Assembly (NCBI RefSeq): GCF_963576615.1
Contig: NC_088712.1
Location: 33,489,155-33,553,154 of the forward strand
Direction of reading: 5' to 3'
Source: Watersipora subatra
Taxonomy: Eukaryota; Bryozoa; Gymnolaemata; Cheilostomatida; Watersiporidae
DNA length: 64,000 bases
Below are positions 34,241 to 48,600 of the stretch, one piece after another. The first letter of the stretch is position 1, and the number at the start of each line of letters is the position of its first letter. The notes beneath the pieces are model-generated. The model did no database searches. It was not told the origin of the DNA and worked only from the letters and a program-made list of their open reading frames with translations. The position numbers and the translations under genes are program-made.

Positions 34241-34954
34241 TAATAGTTTGAATAGAATCATACAGGAGCAATAGTAACCTCACCCAAAACATATTCCAGC
34301 ATAACAAGCATTGCTTATACTATGTTAGATGTGTTATCTGTTGATGCAAGCAAACGGAGTGATAATCACAGTGAGGGGCTCACCAGAAACTAAAAGTAAA
34401 TTAATGCGTTTCGTCTCAATATTAGTAAAACTGTTTCTGAAATGATTCTGTCAATAAAATTCAATATAAAGATAACATTTCTCAGTACCGTATTAGATAA
34501 CAGATAAAATTATAAAATATTAGTGAAGCGATAGATAGAATGCCTAAAATTAAATCAAAAGACAAAGCTTGTTTGATCTATGAAAGGTTACTGTTAAGTG
34601 AGCTATATTTATATTTAGGCTTTCAGAGTAAGTTGGTTGTTTAGTTCCACAGAGAAAGCTCAACTGATGAATCACTGGGGATTAAACCACCAAGAAGCCT
34701 CCTACAAGAGAATAATTATGCTAAAGGTGCAATTGTATACGACCATATGTATCTCGTTCCAAGTGAGTCAACCGCACTGATCAGGTGCTGAAGGTTGCGC
34801 TATCATTAATAATAGAAGGCTATAAAACTAGGCATATATTTGCATATAAATTAAAGCAAGAAATCATGTTTATAAAATTGATTGTCTCCTATATACAGTA
34901 TACTTATATACTTATATATATACTTTTTACAAACTGTAGTGATTCTCGATAAAT
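34241..34954. other. Gene-free DNA before the satellite
   Basis: AT-rich; no gene recognised. Confidence 0.4.
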
Positions 34955-37900
34955 TTTATGGTATGTAAGGTACTCCGTACTGCAACACATTTTATGGTAT
35001 GTAAGGTACTCCGTACTGCAACATATTTTATGGTATGTAAGGTATTCCGTACTTCAACATATTTTATGGTATGTAAGGTATTCCGTACTGCAACATATTT
35101 TATGGTATGTAAGGTATTCCGTACTGCAACATATTTTATGGTATGTAAGGTATTCCGTACTGCAACATATTTTATGGTATGTAAGGTACTCCGTACTTCA
35201 ACATATTTTATGGTATGTAAGGTACTCCGTACTTCAACATATTTTATGGTATGTAAGGTACTCCGTACTTCAACATATTTTATGGTATGTAAGGTACTCC
35301 GTACTTCAACATATTTTATGGTATGTAAGGTATTCCGTACTGCAACATATTTTATGGTATGTAAGGTATTCCGTACTGCAACATATTTTATGGTATGTAA
35401 GGTATTCCGTACTTCAACATATTTTATGGTATGTAAGGTACTCCGTACTTCAACATATTTTATGGTATGTAAGGTACTCCGTACTTCAACATATTTTATG
35501 GTATGTAAGGTATTCCGTACTGCAACATATTTTATGGTATGTAAGGTATTCCGTACTGCAACATATTTTATGGTATGTAAGGTACTCCGTACTTCAACAT
35601 ATTTTATGGTATGTAAGGTATTCCGTACTGCAACATATTTTATGGTATGTAAGGTACTCCGTACTTCAACATATTTTATGGTATGCAAGGTACTCCGTAC
35701 TTCAACATATTTTATGGTATGTAAGGTATTCCGTACTTCAACATATTTTATGGTATGTAAGGTATTCCGTACTGCAACATATTTTATGGTATGTAAGGTA
35801 TTCCGTACTTCAACATATTTTATGGTATGCAAGGTACTCCGTACTTCAACATATTTTATGGTATGTAAGGTATTCCGTACTTCAACATATTTTATGGTAT
35901 GTAAGGTACTCCGTACTTCATCATATTTTATGGTATGTAAGGTACTCCGTACTTCAATATATTTTATGGTATGTAAGGTACTCCGTACTTATATATATTT
36001 TATGGTATGTAAGGTACTCCGTACTGCAACATATTTTATGGTATGTAAGGTACTCCGTACTTCAACATATTTTGTGGTATGTAAGGTACTCCGCACTTCA
36101 ATATATTTTATGGTATGTAAGGTATTCCGTACTTCAACATATTTTATGGTATGTAAGGTACTCCGTACTTCAACATATTTTATGGTATGTAAGGTATTCC
36201 GTGCTTCAACATATTTTATGGTATGTAAGGTATTCCGTACTGCAACATATTTTATGGTATGTAAGGTACTCCGTACTTCAATATATTTTATGGTATGTAA
36301 GGTATTCCGTACTTCAACATATTTTATGGTATGTAAGGTACTCCGTACTTCAATATATTTTATGGTATGTAAGGTATTCCGTACTTCAACATATTTTATG
36401 GTATGTAAGGTACTCCGTACTTCAACATATTTTATGGTATGTAAGGTATTCCGTACTTCAACATATTTTATGGTATGTAAGGTATTCCGTACTTCAACAT
36501 ATTTTATGGTATGTAAGGTACTCCGTACTGCAACACATTTTATGGTATGTAAAGTACTCCGTACTTCAACATATTTTATGGTATGTAAGGTACTCCGTAC
36601 TTCAATATATTTTATGGTATGTAAGGTACTCCGTACTGCAACATATTTTATGGTACGTAAGGTACTCCGTACTTCAACATATTTTATGGTATGTAAGGTA
36701 TTCCGTACTTCAACATATTTTATGGTATGTAAGGTACTCCGTACTTCAACATATTTTATGGTATGTAAGGTACTCCGCACTTCAACATATTTTATGATAT
36801 GTAAGGTATTCCGTACTTCAACATATTTTATGGTATGTAAGGTACTCCGTACTTCAACATATTTTATGGTATGTAAGGTATTCCGTACTGCAACATATTT
36901 TATGGTATGTAAGGTATTCCGTACTGCAACATATTTTATGGTATGTAAGGTACTCCGTACTTCAACATATTTTATGGTATGTAAGGTACTCCGTACTGCA
37001 ACATATTTTATGGTATGTAAGGTACTCCGTACTGCAACATATTTTATGGTATGTAAGGTATTCCGTACTTATATATATTTTATGGTATGTAAGGTACTCC
37101 GTACTTCAATATATTTTATGGTATGTAAGGTATTCCGTACTTATATATATTTTATGGTATGTAAGGTATTCCGTACTTCAATATATTTTATGGTATGTAA
37201 GGTATTTCGTACTTCAATATATTTTATGGTATGTAAGGTACTCCGTACTGCAACATATTTTATGGTATGTAAGGTACTCCGTACTTCAACATATTTTATG
37301 GTATGTAAGGTATTCCGTACCTCAACATATTTTATGGTATGTAAGGTATTCCGTACTTCAACATATTTTATGGTATGTAAGGTATTCCGTACTGCAACAT
37401 ATTTTATGGTATGTAAGGTACTCCGTACTTCAACATATTTTATGGTATGTAAGGTACTCCGTACTGCAACATATTTTATGGTATGTAAGGTATTCCGTAC
37501 TTCAACATATTTTATGGTATGTAAGGTACTCCGTACTTCAACATATTTTATGGTATGTAAGGTACTCCGTACTGCAACATATTTTATGGTATGTAAGGTA
37601 TTCCGTACTTCAACATATTTTATGGTATGTAAGGTACTCCGTACTTCAACATATTTTATGGTATGTAAGGTACTCCGCACTTCAACATATTTTATGATAT
37701 GTAAGGTACTCCGTACTTCAATATATTTTATGGTATGTAAGGTATTCCGTACTTCAACATATTTTATGGTATGTAAGGTACTCCGTACTTCAATATATTT
37801 TATGGTATGTAAGGTATTCCGTACTTCAACATATTTTATGGTATGTAAGGTACTCCGTACTTCAACATATTTTATAGTATGTAAGGTATTCCGTACTTCA

Positions 37901-40900
37901 ACATATTTTATGGTATGTAAGGTACTCCGTACTGCAACACATTTTATGGTATGTAAAGTACTCCGTACTTCAACATATTTTATGGTATGTAAGGTACTCC
38001 GTACTTCAATATATTTTATGGTATGTAAGGTACTCCGTACTGCAACATATTTTATGGTACGTAAGGTACTCCGTACTTCAACATATTTTATGGTATGTAA
38101 GGTATTCCGTACCTCAACATATTTTATGGTATGTAAGGTATTCCGTACTGCAACATATTTTATGGTATGTAAGGTATTCCGTACTTCAACATATTTTATG
38201 GTATGTAAGGTACTCCGTACTTCAACATATTTTATGGTATGTAAGGTATTCCGTACCTCAACATATTTTATGGTATGTAAGGTACTCCGTACTTCAACAC
38301 ATTTTATGGTATGTAAGGTATTCCGTACTGCAACATATTTTATGGTATGTAAGGTACTCCGTACTTCAACATATTTTATGGTATGTAAGGTACTCCGTAC
38401 TGCAACATATTTTATGGTATGTAAGGTACTCCGTACTGCAACATATTTTATGGTATGTAAGGTATTCCGTACTTATATATATTTTATGGTATGTAAGGTA
38501 CTCCGTACTTCAACATATTTTATGGTATGTAAGGTATTCCGTACCTCAACATATTTTATGGTATGTAAGGTATTCCGTACTTCAACATATTTTATGGTAT
38601 GTAAGGTATTCCGTACTTCAACATATTTTATGGTATGTAAGGTACTCCGTACTGCAACATATTTTATGGTATGTAAGGTACTCCGTACTTCAACATATTT
38701 TATGGTATGTAAGGTATTCCGTACCTCAACATATTTTATGGTATGTAAGGTATTCCGTACTTCAACATATTTTATGGTATGTAAGGTATTCCGTACTGCA
38801 ACATATTTTATGGTATGTAAGGTACTCCGTACTTCAACATATTTTATGGTATGTAAGGTACTCCGTACTGCAACATATTTTATGGTATGTAAGGTATTCC
38901 GTACTTCAACATATTTTATGGTATGTAAGGTACTCCGTACTTCAACATATTTTATGGTATGTAAGGTACTCCGTACTGCAACATATTTTATGGTATGTAA
39001 GGTATTCCGTACTTCAACATATTTTATGGTATGTAAGGTACTCCGTACTTCAACATATTTTATGGTATGTAAGGTACTCCGCACTTCAACATATTTTATG
39101 ATATGTAAGGTACTCCGTACTTCAACATATTTTATGGTATGCAAGGTACTCCGTACTTCAACATATTTTATGGTATGTAAGGTACTCCGTACTTCAACAT
39201 ATTTTATGGTATGTAAGGTACTCCGTACTTCAACATATTTTATGGTATGTAAGGTACTCCGTACTGCAACATATTTTATGGTATGTAAGGTACTCCGTAC
39301 TGCAACATATTTTATGGTATGTAAGGTACTCCGTACTTCAACATATTTTATGGTATGTAAGGTATTCCGTACTTCAACATATTTTATGGTATGTAAGGTA
39401 CTCCGTACTTCAACATATTTTATGGTATGTAAGGTATTCCGTACTTCAACATATTTTATGGTATGTAAGGTATTCCGTACTTCAACATATTTTATGGTAT
39501 GTAAGGTACTCCGTACTTCAACATATTTTATGATATGTAAGGTACTCCGTACTTCAACATATTTTATGGTATGTAAGGTACTCCGTACTTCAACATATTT
39601 TATGGTATGTAAGGTATTCCGTACTTCAACATATTTTATGATATGTAAGGTACTCCGTACTTCAACATATTTTATGATATGTAAGGTACTCCGTACTTCA
39701 ACATATTTTATGGTATGTAAGGTACTCCGTACTTCAACATATTTTATGGTATGTAAGGTATTCCGTACTTCAACATATTTTATGATATGTAAGGTACTCC
39801 GTACTTCAACATATTTTATGATATGTAAGGTACTCCGTACTTCAACATATTTTATGGTATGTAAGGTACTCCGTACTTCAACATATTTTATGGTATGTAA
39901 GGTACTCCGTACTTCAACATATTTTATGGTATGTAAGGTACTCCGTACTGCAACATATTTTATGGTATGTAAGGTACTCCGTACTGCAACATATTTTATG
40001 GTATGTAAGGTACTCCGTACTTCAACATATTTTATGGTATGTAAGGTATTCCGTACTTCAACATATTTTATGGTATGTAAGGTACTCCGTACTTCAACAT
40101 ATTTTATGATATGTAAGGTACTCCGTACTTCAACATATTTTATGGTATGTAAGGTACTCCGTACTTCAACATATTTTATGGTATGTAAGGTATTCCGTAC
40201 TTCAACATATTTTATGATATGTAAGGTACTCCGTACTTCAACATATTTTATGATATGTAAGGTACTCCGTACTTCAACATATTTTATGGTATGTAAGGTA
40301 CTCCGTACTTCAACATATTTTATGGTATGTAAGGTATTCCGTACTTCAACATATTTTATGATATGTAAGGTACTCCGTACTGCAACATATTTTATGGTAT
40401 GTAAGGTACTCCGTACTTCAACATATTTTATGGTATGTAAGGTACTCCGTACTTCAACATATTTTATGGTATGTAAGGTACTCCGTACTTCAACATATTT
40501 TATGGTATGTAAGGTATTCCGTACTTCAACATATTTTATGATATGTAAGGTACTCCGTACTTCAACATATTTTATGGTATGTAAGGTACTCCGTACTTCA
40601 ACATATTTTATGGTATGTAAGGTATTCCGTACTTCAACATATTTTATGGTATGTAAGGTACTCCGTACTGCAACATATTTTATGGTATGTAAGGTATTCC
40701 GTACTTCAACATATTTTATGGTATGTAAGGTACTCCGTACTTCAACATATTTTATGGTATGTAAGGTATTCCGTACTTCAACATATTTTATGGTATGTAA
40801 GGTACTCCGTACTTCAACATATTTTATGGTATGTAAGGTACTCCGCACTTCAACATATTTTATGATATGTAAGGTACTCCGTACTTCAACATATTTTATG

Positions 40901-42412
40901 GTATGTAAGGTATTCCGTACTTATATATATTTTATGGTATGTAAGGTACTCCGTACTTCAACATATTTTATGGTATGTAAGGTACTCCGTACTGCAACAT
41001 ATTTTATGGTATGTAAGGTATTCCGTACTTCAACATATTTTATGGTATGTAAGGTACTCCGTACTTCAACATATTTTATGGTATGTAAGGTACTCCGCAC
41101 TTCAACATATTTTATGATATGTAAGGTACTCCGTACTTCAACATATTTTATGGTATGCAAGGTACTCCATACTTCAACATATTTTATGGTATGTAAGGTA
41201 CTCCGTACTTCAACATATTTTATGGTATGTAAGGTACTCCGTACTTCAACATATTTTATGGTATGTAAGGTATTCCGTACTTCAGCATATTTTATGGTAT
41301 GTAAGGTATTCCGTACTTCAACATATTTTATGGTATGTAAGGTACTCCGTACTTATATATATTTTATGGTATGTAAGGTACTCCGTACTTCATCATATTT
41401 TATGGTATGTAAGGTACTCCGTACTTCAATATATTTTATGGTATGCAAGGTACTCCATACTTCAACATATTTTATGGTATGTAAGGTACTCCGTACTTCA
41501 ACATATTTTATGGTATGTAAGGTACTCCGTACTTCAACATATTTTATGGTATGTAAGGTATTCCGTACTTCAACATATTTTATGGTATGTAAGGTATTCC
41601 GTACTTCAATATATTTTATGGTATGTAAGGTACTCCGTACTTCAACATATTTTATGGTATGTAAGGTATTCCGTACTTCAACATATTTTATGGTATGTAA
41701 GGTATTCCGTACTTCAATATATTTTATGGTATGTAAGGTACTCCGTACTTCAACATATTTTATGGTATGTAAGGTACTCCGTACTGCAACATATTTTATG
41801 GTATGTAAGGTACTCCGTACTTCAACATATTTTATGGTATGTAAGGTACTCCGTACTTCAACATATTTTATGGTATGTAAGGTATTCCGTACTGCAACAT
41901 ACTTTATGGTATGTAAGGTACTCCGTACTTATATATATTTTATGGTATGTAAGGTACTCCGTACTGCAACATACTTTATGGTATGTAAGGTACTCCGTAC
42001 TTATATATATTTTATGGTATGTAAGGTATTCCGTACTTCAACATATTTTATGGTATGTAAGGTACTCCGTACTTCAACATATTTTATGGTATGTAAGGTA
42101 TTCCGTACTTCAACATATTTTATGGTATGTAAGGTATTCCGTACTTCAACATATTTTATGGTATGTAAGGTACTCCGTACTTCAACATATTTTATGGTAT
42201 GTAAGGTACTCCGTACTTCAACATATTTTATGGTATGTAAGGTACTCCGTACTTCAACATATTTTATGGTATGTAAGGTACTCCGTACTGCAACATATTT
42301 TGTGGTATGTAAGGTATTCCGTACTGCAACATATTTCATGGTATGTAAGGTACTCCGTACTGCAACATATTTTGTGGTATGTAAGGTATTCCGTACTTCA
42401 ACATATTTAGTA
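34955..42412. repeat. 36-bp satellite, about 207 units (7.46 kb)
   Basis: Head-to-tail 36-bp units containing ATTTTATGGTATGTAAGGTA and CTCCGTACTTCAACAT. Main variable sites: TAC/TAT before TCCGTAC, CTTC/CTGC, CAACAT/CAATAT, TGGTATG/TGATATG, CGTAC/CGCAC and a TTATATATAT variant. One + frame is open for 2,501 codons (12-residue MVCKVLRTSTYF repeats) and minus frames for up to 791 codons. This follows from a unit length divisible by three. Variants recur at fixed distances (432 and 1,404 bp), showing higher-order structure. Confidence 0.98.
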
Positions 42413-43331
42413 CATAAGAAATGTACCAAGATTTTGCAACTGCAAATTCTTCAAGAGGTGTAATCTATTTACAAAAGTTTTTATTCCCAATGCAATTTGG
42501 AAATTTTATCAGTCATTTTTGTTTGTTAGAGCTCTGATAGGAGATATAATTGCACAAATTTGTCAACTCATAAGAGATAGTTACTTAGTGATATGCCACA
42601 TTTATAAACAGAAAAAAATATTTGTTTGCAGTTATTTGTGTAAAAAGTGAAAGGTGATTGGATATTTTCTCAAACTGGGAGACCCAACTGAAAAACAAAT
42701 TATTTTATTTTCATAATTAAAATCCATCGTTTAGTAAAAATTGTGAGATTAACTTAGCAACAATTTAAGACATGTGCCTTATGGCCCACTTATTGTTGAC
42801 CCATTTCTTATTAGGATTACTGAATATTGACCCGTTTGTTGTTGAGACCACTAGTTGTTGAAAAACTTCTTGCTAGGATCATTTGATGTTGACCCACTCT
42901 TCGTTAAGACCATTGGATGTTGACCCACTAACAAGGCAGTTTTCCATCAAGCAAGCAAATAGAATCTTTTTACATTATACAATCTTACAGCCTGGAGAAT
43001 TAATTTTGGAGTTCTCTATTTTATTATAGTACATCTACATCTAAACAGGAAACAGTAATTCGACCAACCGCACTATTCTTAGTTCAGTTAGATGTTCTCT
43101 AGTTGGTCAAATAATAATCAATACCTTGATAAAGCACTTATCACATTTCTCTTACAATAAGAAAATAACTTTTAAACATTTAGTGTCTTGAATCACAAAT
43201 AATTTATTATTCACTATTTCAAAAATACAAAAAGCTTTTTCACTGGCATGTTGTTAGGAGAGTACCTGTTTTGCAGAGTAAGCACTTAGCATGGTTAATC
43301 ATGTGCATCTACTTTTATATATTCTTACCGC
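42413..43331. other. Gene-free DNA
   Basis: Loose repetition of GTTGACCCA...TTAGGA at about 42785-42935 with diverged copies. No gene seen. Confidence 0.4.
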
Positions 43332-43553
43332 AGCCATTTTGTTAGTAGGCATATTTGGTAGCAGCCAGTTTGTTAGTAGGTATATTTGGTAGCAGCCATT
43401 TTGTTACTAGGCATATTTGGTAGCAGCAATTTTGTTAGTAGGTATATTTGGTAGCAGCCATTTTGTTAGTAGGCATATTTGGTGGCAGCAATTTTGTTAG
43501 TAGGCATATTTGGTAGCAGCCATTTTGTTAGTAGGCATATTTGGTAGCAGTTT
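43332..43553. repeat. 31-bp minisatellite, about seven units
   Basis: GCAGCCATTTTGTTAGTAGG + CATATTTGGTA units. Confidence 0.94.
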
Positions 43554-43799
43554 GTAGGAATTTTGATGTTAATTGACTAGTTTTAAATAAAAGAAAAATG
43601 GCTTCAAACAATTGTTTTCGCAATTGTTTAATGAACTAAAAAGGTGGAGGCCTTTAATTTTACCTAAAAAACTTTTATTTGAGATGCTGGGACCATTTTT
43701 TAAAATCTACCTTCTTGCCTGTTGTTTTTGTTTGCAAAGTTTCCAAGGCTATTGTTTTTAACCGTAAAGCTTTACATAACTAGTGAGTTGTGCAGTTCT

Positions 43800-44035
43800 G
43801 TAGCTATATAGTTATGTTGTTTGTAGCTATATAGCAACATAGCAATGTAGCTATGCAGCCATATAGTTATATAGCTATATAACGGTGCAGCTATGCAGCT
43901 ATTTACAACATAGTTGCATAGCTACACAGTTATATAGCTACATAACTACATATAGCTTTAGTTATATAGTAGTATAGCTATATAACTACATAGTATCTAG
44001 CTATGTAGTTATGTAGCTATGTAGCAATATAACTG
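43800..44035. repeat. TAGCTATATAG cryptic simple repeat
   Basis: Irregular AGCTATATAG/ACATAGCTA motifs, self-complementary and able to form many small hairpins. Confidence 0.8.
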
Positions 44036-44234
44036 TGCTATGAATTTGATAATAATCTAGATTACTGCACATGCTAATCCAGTAAGACTGTTTTTGTAGG
44101 AACCTTGTATTTTTTGGGAGATAGCAAACATAATTAGCCCACAAATACTGATGCCCAGGCATTTAGTGGGTAATTTCAAAGGGTTTTACTGAGCAAGTTT
44201 TTGTTTTCATATTCATATACAAAAACCTATTTGG

Positions 44235-44622
44235 CATTGTGTTAAACGTCGTGTTAAACGTCGTGTTAAACGTCGTGTTAAACGTCGTGTTAAACGTCGT
44301 GTTAAACGCCGTGTTAAACGCCGTGTTAAACGTCGTGTTAAACGTCGTGTTAAACGTCGTGTTAAACGTCGTGTTAAACGTCGTGTTAAACGTCGTGTTA
44401 AACGTCGTGTTAAACGTCGTGTTAAACGTCGTGTTAAACGTCGTGTTAAACGTCGTGTTAAACGTCGTGTTAAACGTCGTGTTAAACGTCGTGTTAAACG
44501 TCGTGTTAAACGTCGTGTTAAACGTCGTGTTAAACGTCGTGTTAAACGTCGTGTTAAACGTCGTGTTAAACGTCGTGTTAAACGTCATGTTAAACGTCGT
44601 GTTAAACATCGTGTTAAACATT
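44235..44622. repeat. 12-bp GTTAAACGTCGT array, about 32 units
   Basis: Almost pure dodecamer, with two GCC variants and a few edge variants. Open frames on both strands (Val-Leu-Asn and Thr-Phe-Asn repeats) are artefacts. CpG-rich in an AT-rich region. Confidence 0.97.
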
Positions 44623-45214
44623 GTTTTCTAAATATTTCTAATAATATTATGCAAAAATGTTAATGCATTTATTGGTCAACTGCATTTAACGCGAAACCTC
44701 TCTTTGAACTTCACCTGAAATATAGGGAATAGGGCCACACTATAGGGAATAGGGCCACACTATAGGGAATAGTTGAAAAAAAGCTCCACGGCATTTGACT
44801 AGAGATTTTATGGTAACTGCTCATTAATGTTACTGAGGATTTTGTTGAAGAACCAGACTATGAGCCAAACTTTCAGTGACTTCTTTTCTCCACCTGCAGA
44901 GTTTGCCTTTTTTGCATTATAAGCAAACAAATGTAAACACAGCTAACTAACTACTACTACTAACTATTAACTGCTAACTTCTAATTACTAACTACTACTA
45001 ACTGCTAACTATTAACTATAACTATGAACTATTAACTACTAACTGTTAACTATTAATTAATAACTATTATCTATTAAATATTACCTGTTAACTATTAACT
45101 ATTGAATACGTACTAATGAAAGAAATGTATTTTATTAAAATGTTTTATTAGTTTTACAGGAGGTTTAAGGAATTTGATGAAGCTACATACTCTGTAGGGA
45201 TCTTCAAACTAAGG
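44623..45214. other. Gene-free DNA with short repeats
   Basis: ACTATAGGGAATAGGGCCAC is repeated two to three times at 44725-44770. CTAACTACTAACTATTAA-type irregular repeats occupy 44943-45110. Confidence 0.6.
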
Positions 45215-45672
45215 AAGTCAATAAGTCTGATAAATGGTTTATTTCCACAAGATATTTTTTCAGAGGTTTGTGACAATAAATTTGAAAGGCATCTTTCATT
45301 TAAATTTATTTACTGAGTAAATACAATTAGCTGATTTAATGAACCTTTCTAAGTGTCACCTTGTGCACATACTTTGAAGCTTTCCCGCGTGCCAGCGCGT
45401 TGCAATCAATTAGCAAGGTATCATCATTAAAGTTCACTTCCTATGTTTAGATGACATCTGCAATATTCAAATATTTGTTCCACTTGTAGCAGGAGGCAAT
45501 CAATTCTGAGTTTTTGCCGACTCGACTCGTACTATAATTACTATGTTATAGAAGATTAATGAGCTATGAGTTACTTTGATTTATTACCTTGTCTACAGTA
45601 TAAAAGGTCAGGACAGTTGATACAGAAGTCACTCTTCTCTTATACACCTCAGAATAGAGACACAGTTTAAAC
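45215..45672 (+). promoter_or_regulatory. Promoter region of gene C, conserved with gene D
   Basis: From GGAAGTCAATAA (about 45214) to the ATG it aligns with 54611-55028. Long identical blocks include TAGATGACATCTGCAATATT, GTTCCACTTGTAGCAGGAGG and GAGCTATGAGTTACTTTGAT. TATAAAAG is at 45599-45606. Transcription probably starts about 25-30 bp later. Shared regulation of C and D is expected, though part of the identity is simply shared descent. Confidence 0.75.
45599..45606 (+). promoter_or_regulatory. TATA box of gene C
   Basis: TATAAAAG, 74 bp before the ATG at 45673, in CTACAG-TATAAAAG-GTC context identical to gene D. Confidence 0.8.
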
Positions 45673-48600
45673 ATGGGTAAGTTGAGTTTCTCACTAAGCT
45701 TATCATAACTATAGTTATACCAACTAGATCTCTATGTCTTTGCCATAGACTTTATATCTGCATAGAGCTTATTCAATCTTTCAGGTAGCAAAGTTGTCCT
45801 CTCTCTGGCTTTGGCTGCAGTGATTGGTAAGTTATTAGAAGTTGTATCTATATTAGCTCTGTGTAAAGTATTCTGTTCCAATGTAAAGTTTTAGTGAAAA
45901 CTTGAATATAGAGGAATATCAGCAATTCTGTTTGGTCTTACATTGCCATCAGTCAAAGTTTTCAATTGTGAATATTGTAGTTTGTATGACAAGTGCCTAC
46001 AGGGTAGGTGGGAATTACCGTGATGCAAATCATGGTCAGTATGCATCGCGCCCTTCTCAATATCAAGCACCTGCTGCCACTCGTTACCAATCACCTGTTT
46101 CTCATCACTATCAAGCACCTGCTCAAAAATCCTATGGTAAGTTCGTAAAATTCTATTGATTTCAAAGTTTTAAAATCTAGAAAACACGTAATTCAAGGTT
46201 TAATTTAATAACTTTGAAATTTTTTACAAACAACTCTTTGTGCAAATTAATTTAAATGCTGGTAGCATTGATACATCCATAGACTTATGCACTGGTAGCA
46301 TTGATACATTCATAGACTTATGCACTGGTAGCATTGATACCATTTATAGACTTATGCACTGGTAGCATTGATACATTCATAGACTTATGCACTGGTAGGA
46401 TTGATACCATTCATAGACTTATGCACTGGTAGGATTGATACATTCATAGACTTATGCACTGGTAGCATTGATACCATTCATAGACTTATGCACTGGTAGC
46501 ATTGATACCATTTATAGACTTATGCACTGGTAGCATTGATACATTCATAGACTTATGCACTGGTAGCATTGATACCATTCATAGATTTATGCACTGGTAG
46601 CACTGATAACATTCATAGACTTATGCACTGGTAGGATTGATACATTCATAGACTTATGCACTGGTAGCATTGATACCATTCATAGATTTATGCACTGGTA
46701 GCATTGATACCATTTATAGACTTATGCACTGGTAGGATTGATACATTCATAGACTTATGCACTGGTAGCATTGATACCATTCATAGACTTATGCACTGGT
46801 AGCATTGATACATTCATAGACTTATGCACTGGTAGCATTGATACCATTCATAGACTTATGCACTGGTAGCATTGATACCATTCATAGATTTATGCACTGG
46901 TAGCATTGATACCATTCATAGATTTATGCACTGGTAGCATTGATACCATTCATAGACTTATGCTCTGGTAGCATTGATACATTCATAGACTTGTGCACTA
47001 GTAGCATTGATACCATTCATAGACTTATGCACTGGTAGCACTGATATCATTCATAGACTTATGCACTAGTAGCATTGATACCATTCATAGACTTGTGCAC
47101 TAGTAGCATTGATACCATTCATAGACTTGTGTACTGGTAGCACTGATGCCATTCATAGACTTATGCACTGGTAGCATTGATACATTCATAGACTTATGCA
47201 CTAGTAGCATTGATACCATTCATAGACTTATGCACTGGTAACATGGATGCATTCATAGACTTTTAGGATTATATATTAAATTAGATGAATGTTGCCAAAA
47301 ACAGCCATAGTTTACCAGGGATGTTTAGAAGGGCTCGAAAAAGGACTCGGGTCATTTCAATTCTTATCAAAAAATTAACACTTCAATTCTCAATTCTTTT
47401 GCACCATACAGCATCATGTCACAGTATGTCGTGTAAGAATCAATTCAAAATTTGATGGTAAACGAAGTTTATCATCTTTCAACCTCAACAATGATAACAA
47501 TGATAAAGTGTATAATTTAATGTATGTAATATATGTAGGCTGTAAAACTCAACACAATCTTTTGTAACTTTAGTAGTCAAGTATTGGTCTGAGTGGGGGC
47601 ATTATGGAGCTTGTTCAGCAACTTGTGGATGGGGAGAGCAGCGCAGGTACAGAACGTGCCTATCCAAGAGAGAGTATGGATATGGAAACTCAGTCCATCA
47701 GTGTAATGGTCCCAGCTACAGCAAGAGAAGATGCTACGGTGGTAAACCCAGTAAGTAAACAGGGTTTTTATTGCAAAAGCTTTTCTAAAGGTCTTACTAC
47801 AAATAAAAATAAGAAATATTTGTGTAGTATTTGGTGAAGATAAGAAAACAGGTCATAGTTACAGTTTACTAAACTATATCTGAATCTTAACTCTTCCTAG
47901 TACTTTTGCAATTTGTCATTTACCAATATAACAATTTCAAAACATTCAGTTTTTAAAGATATTTTTATATATTTAAAAAATGCTATTTACCTGCACCAAA
48001 TTCCAATATTCATAAATGGTTTCAAGTATTTTAATAGTTTGAAATGTTAGTAGTATGGTGCAAATGACTAACTCAACAATAATTACCGTTCATTCAATTG
48101 ACATTCTCCACGATGAGAGTCTAAAACTAATTGCGTCTCGCTTGTTTTTTAGTTGATGGTGGATGGTCACACTGGTCATCATGGGCAACTATTCAAGGAT
48201 ATCAACAAAAGAGAACAAGACAATGTAACTACCCTGTTCCAAGCTGTGGTGGAAGGAACTGCTATGGATCAAGCTTTGAGACCAGAAATGTTCATAGTAA
48301 GTTTCACCACTGAACGCAAACCTTACCAACATCCTGATGTTAACTTTTAAAAACTGTGAGTAAATGCAAGAACTAGATCTAGAAATAAGTGGTAATGTAT
48401 ATTGTTTTATATATTTTGATGTATTACTACTAATTCATTGATGGGTGCTATATTCCAGCGCCAAGAACCTATGCGCCAGCCCCAGTTTATAGAACACCTG
48501 CTGCCAACACACACTACAGAGCACCTACTAGCAATACTCGATACAGAGCACCTGTTGACAACACTCAATACAGAACACCTAATAGAAATAGAACACCTGT

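Noticed and set aside
34958-42463. 2,501-codon open frame of 12-residue repeats
   Set aside because: It begins and ends with the satellite, the unit is 36 bp, minus-strand frames are open too, and there is no promoter, intron or unique domain.
44163-44631. Thr-Phe-Asn and Val-Leu-Asn repeat proteins
   Set aside because: Pure 12-bp repeat, no gene context.
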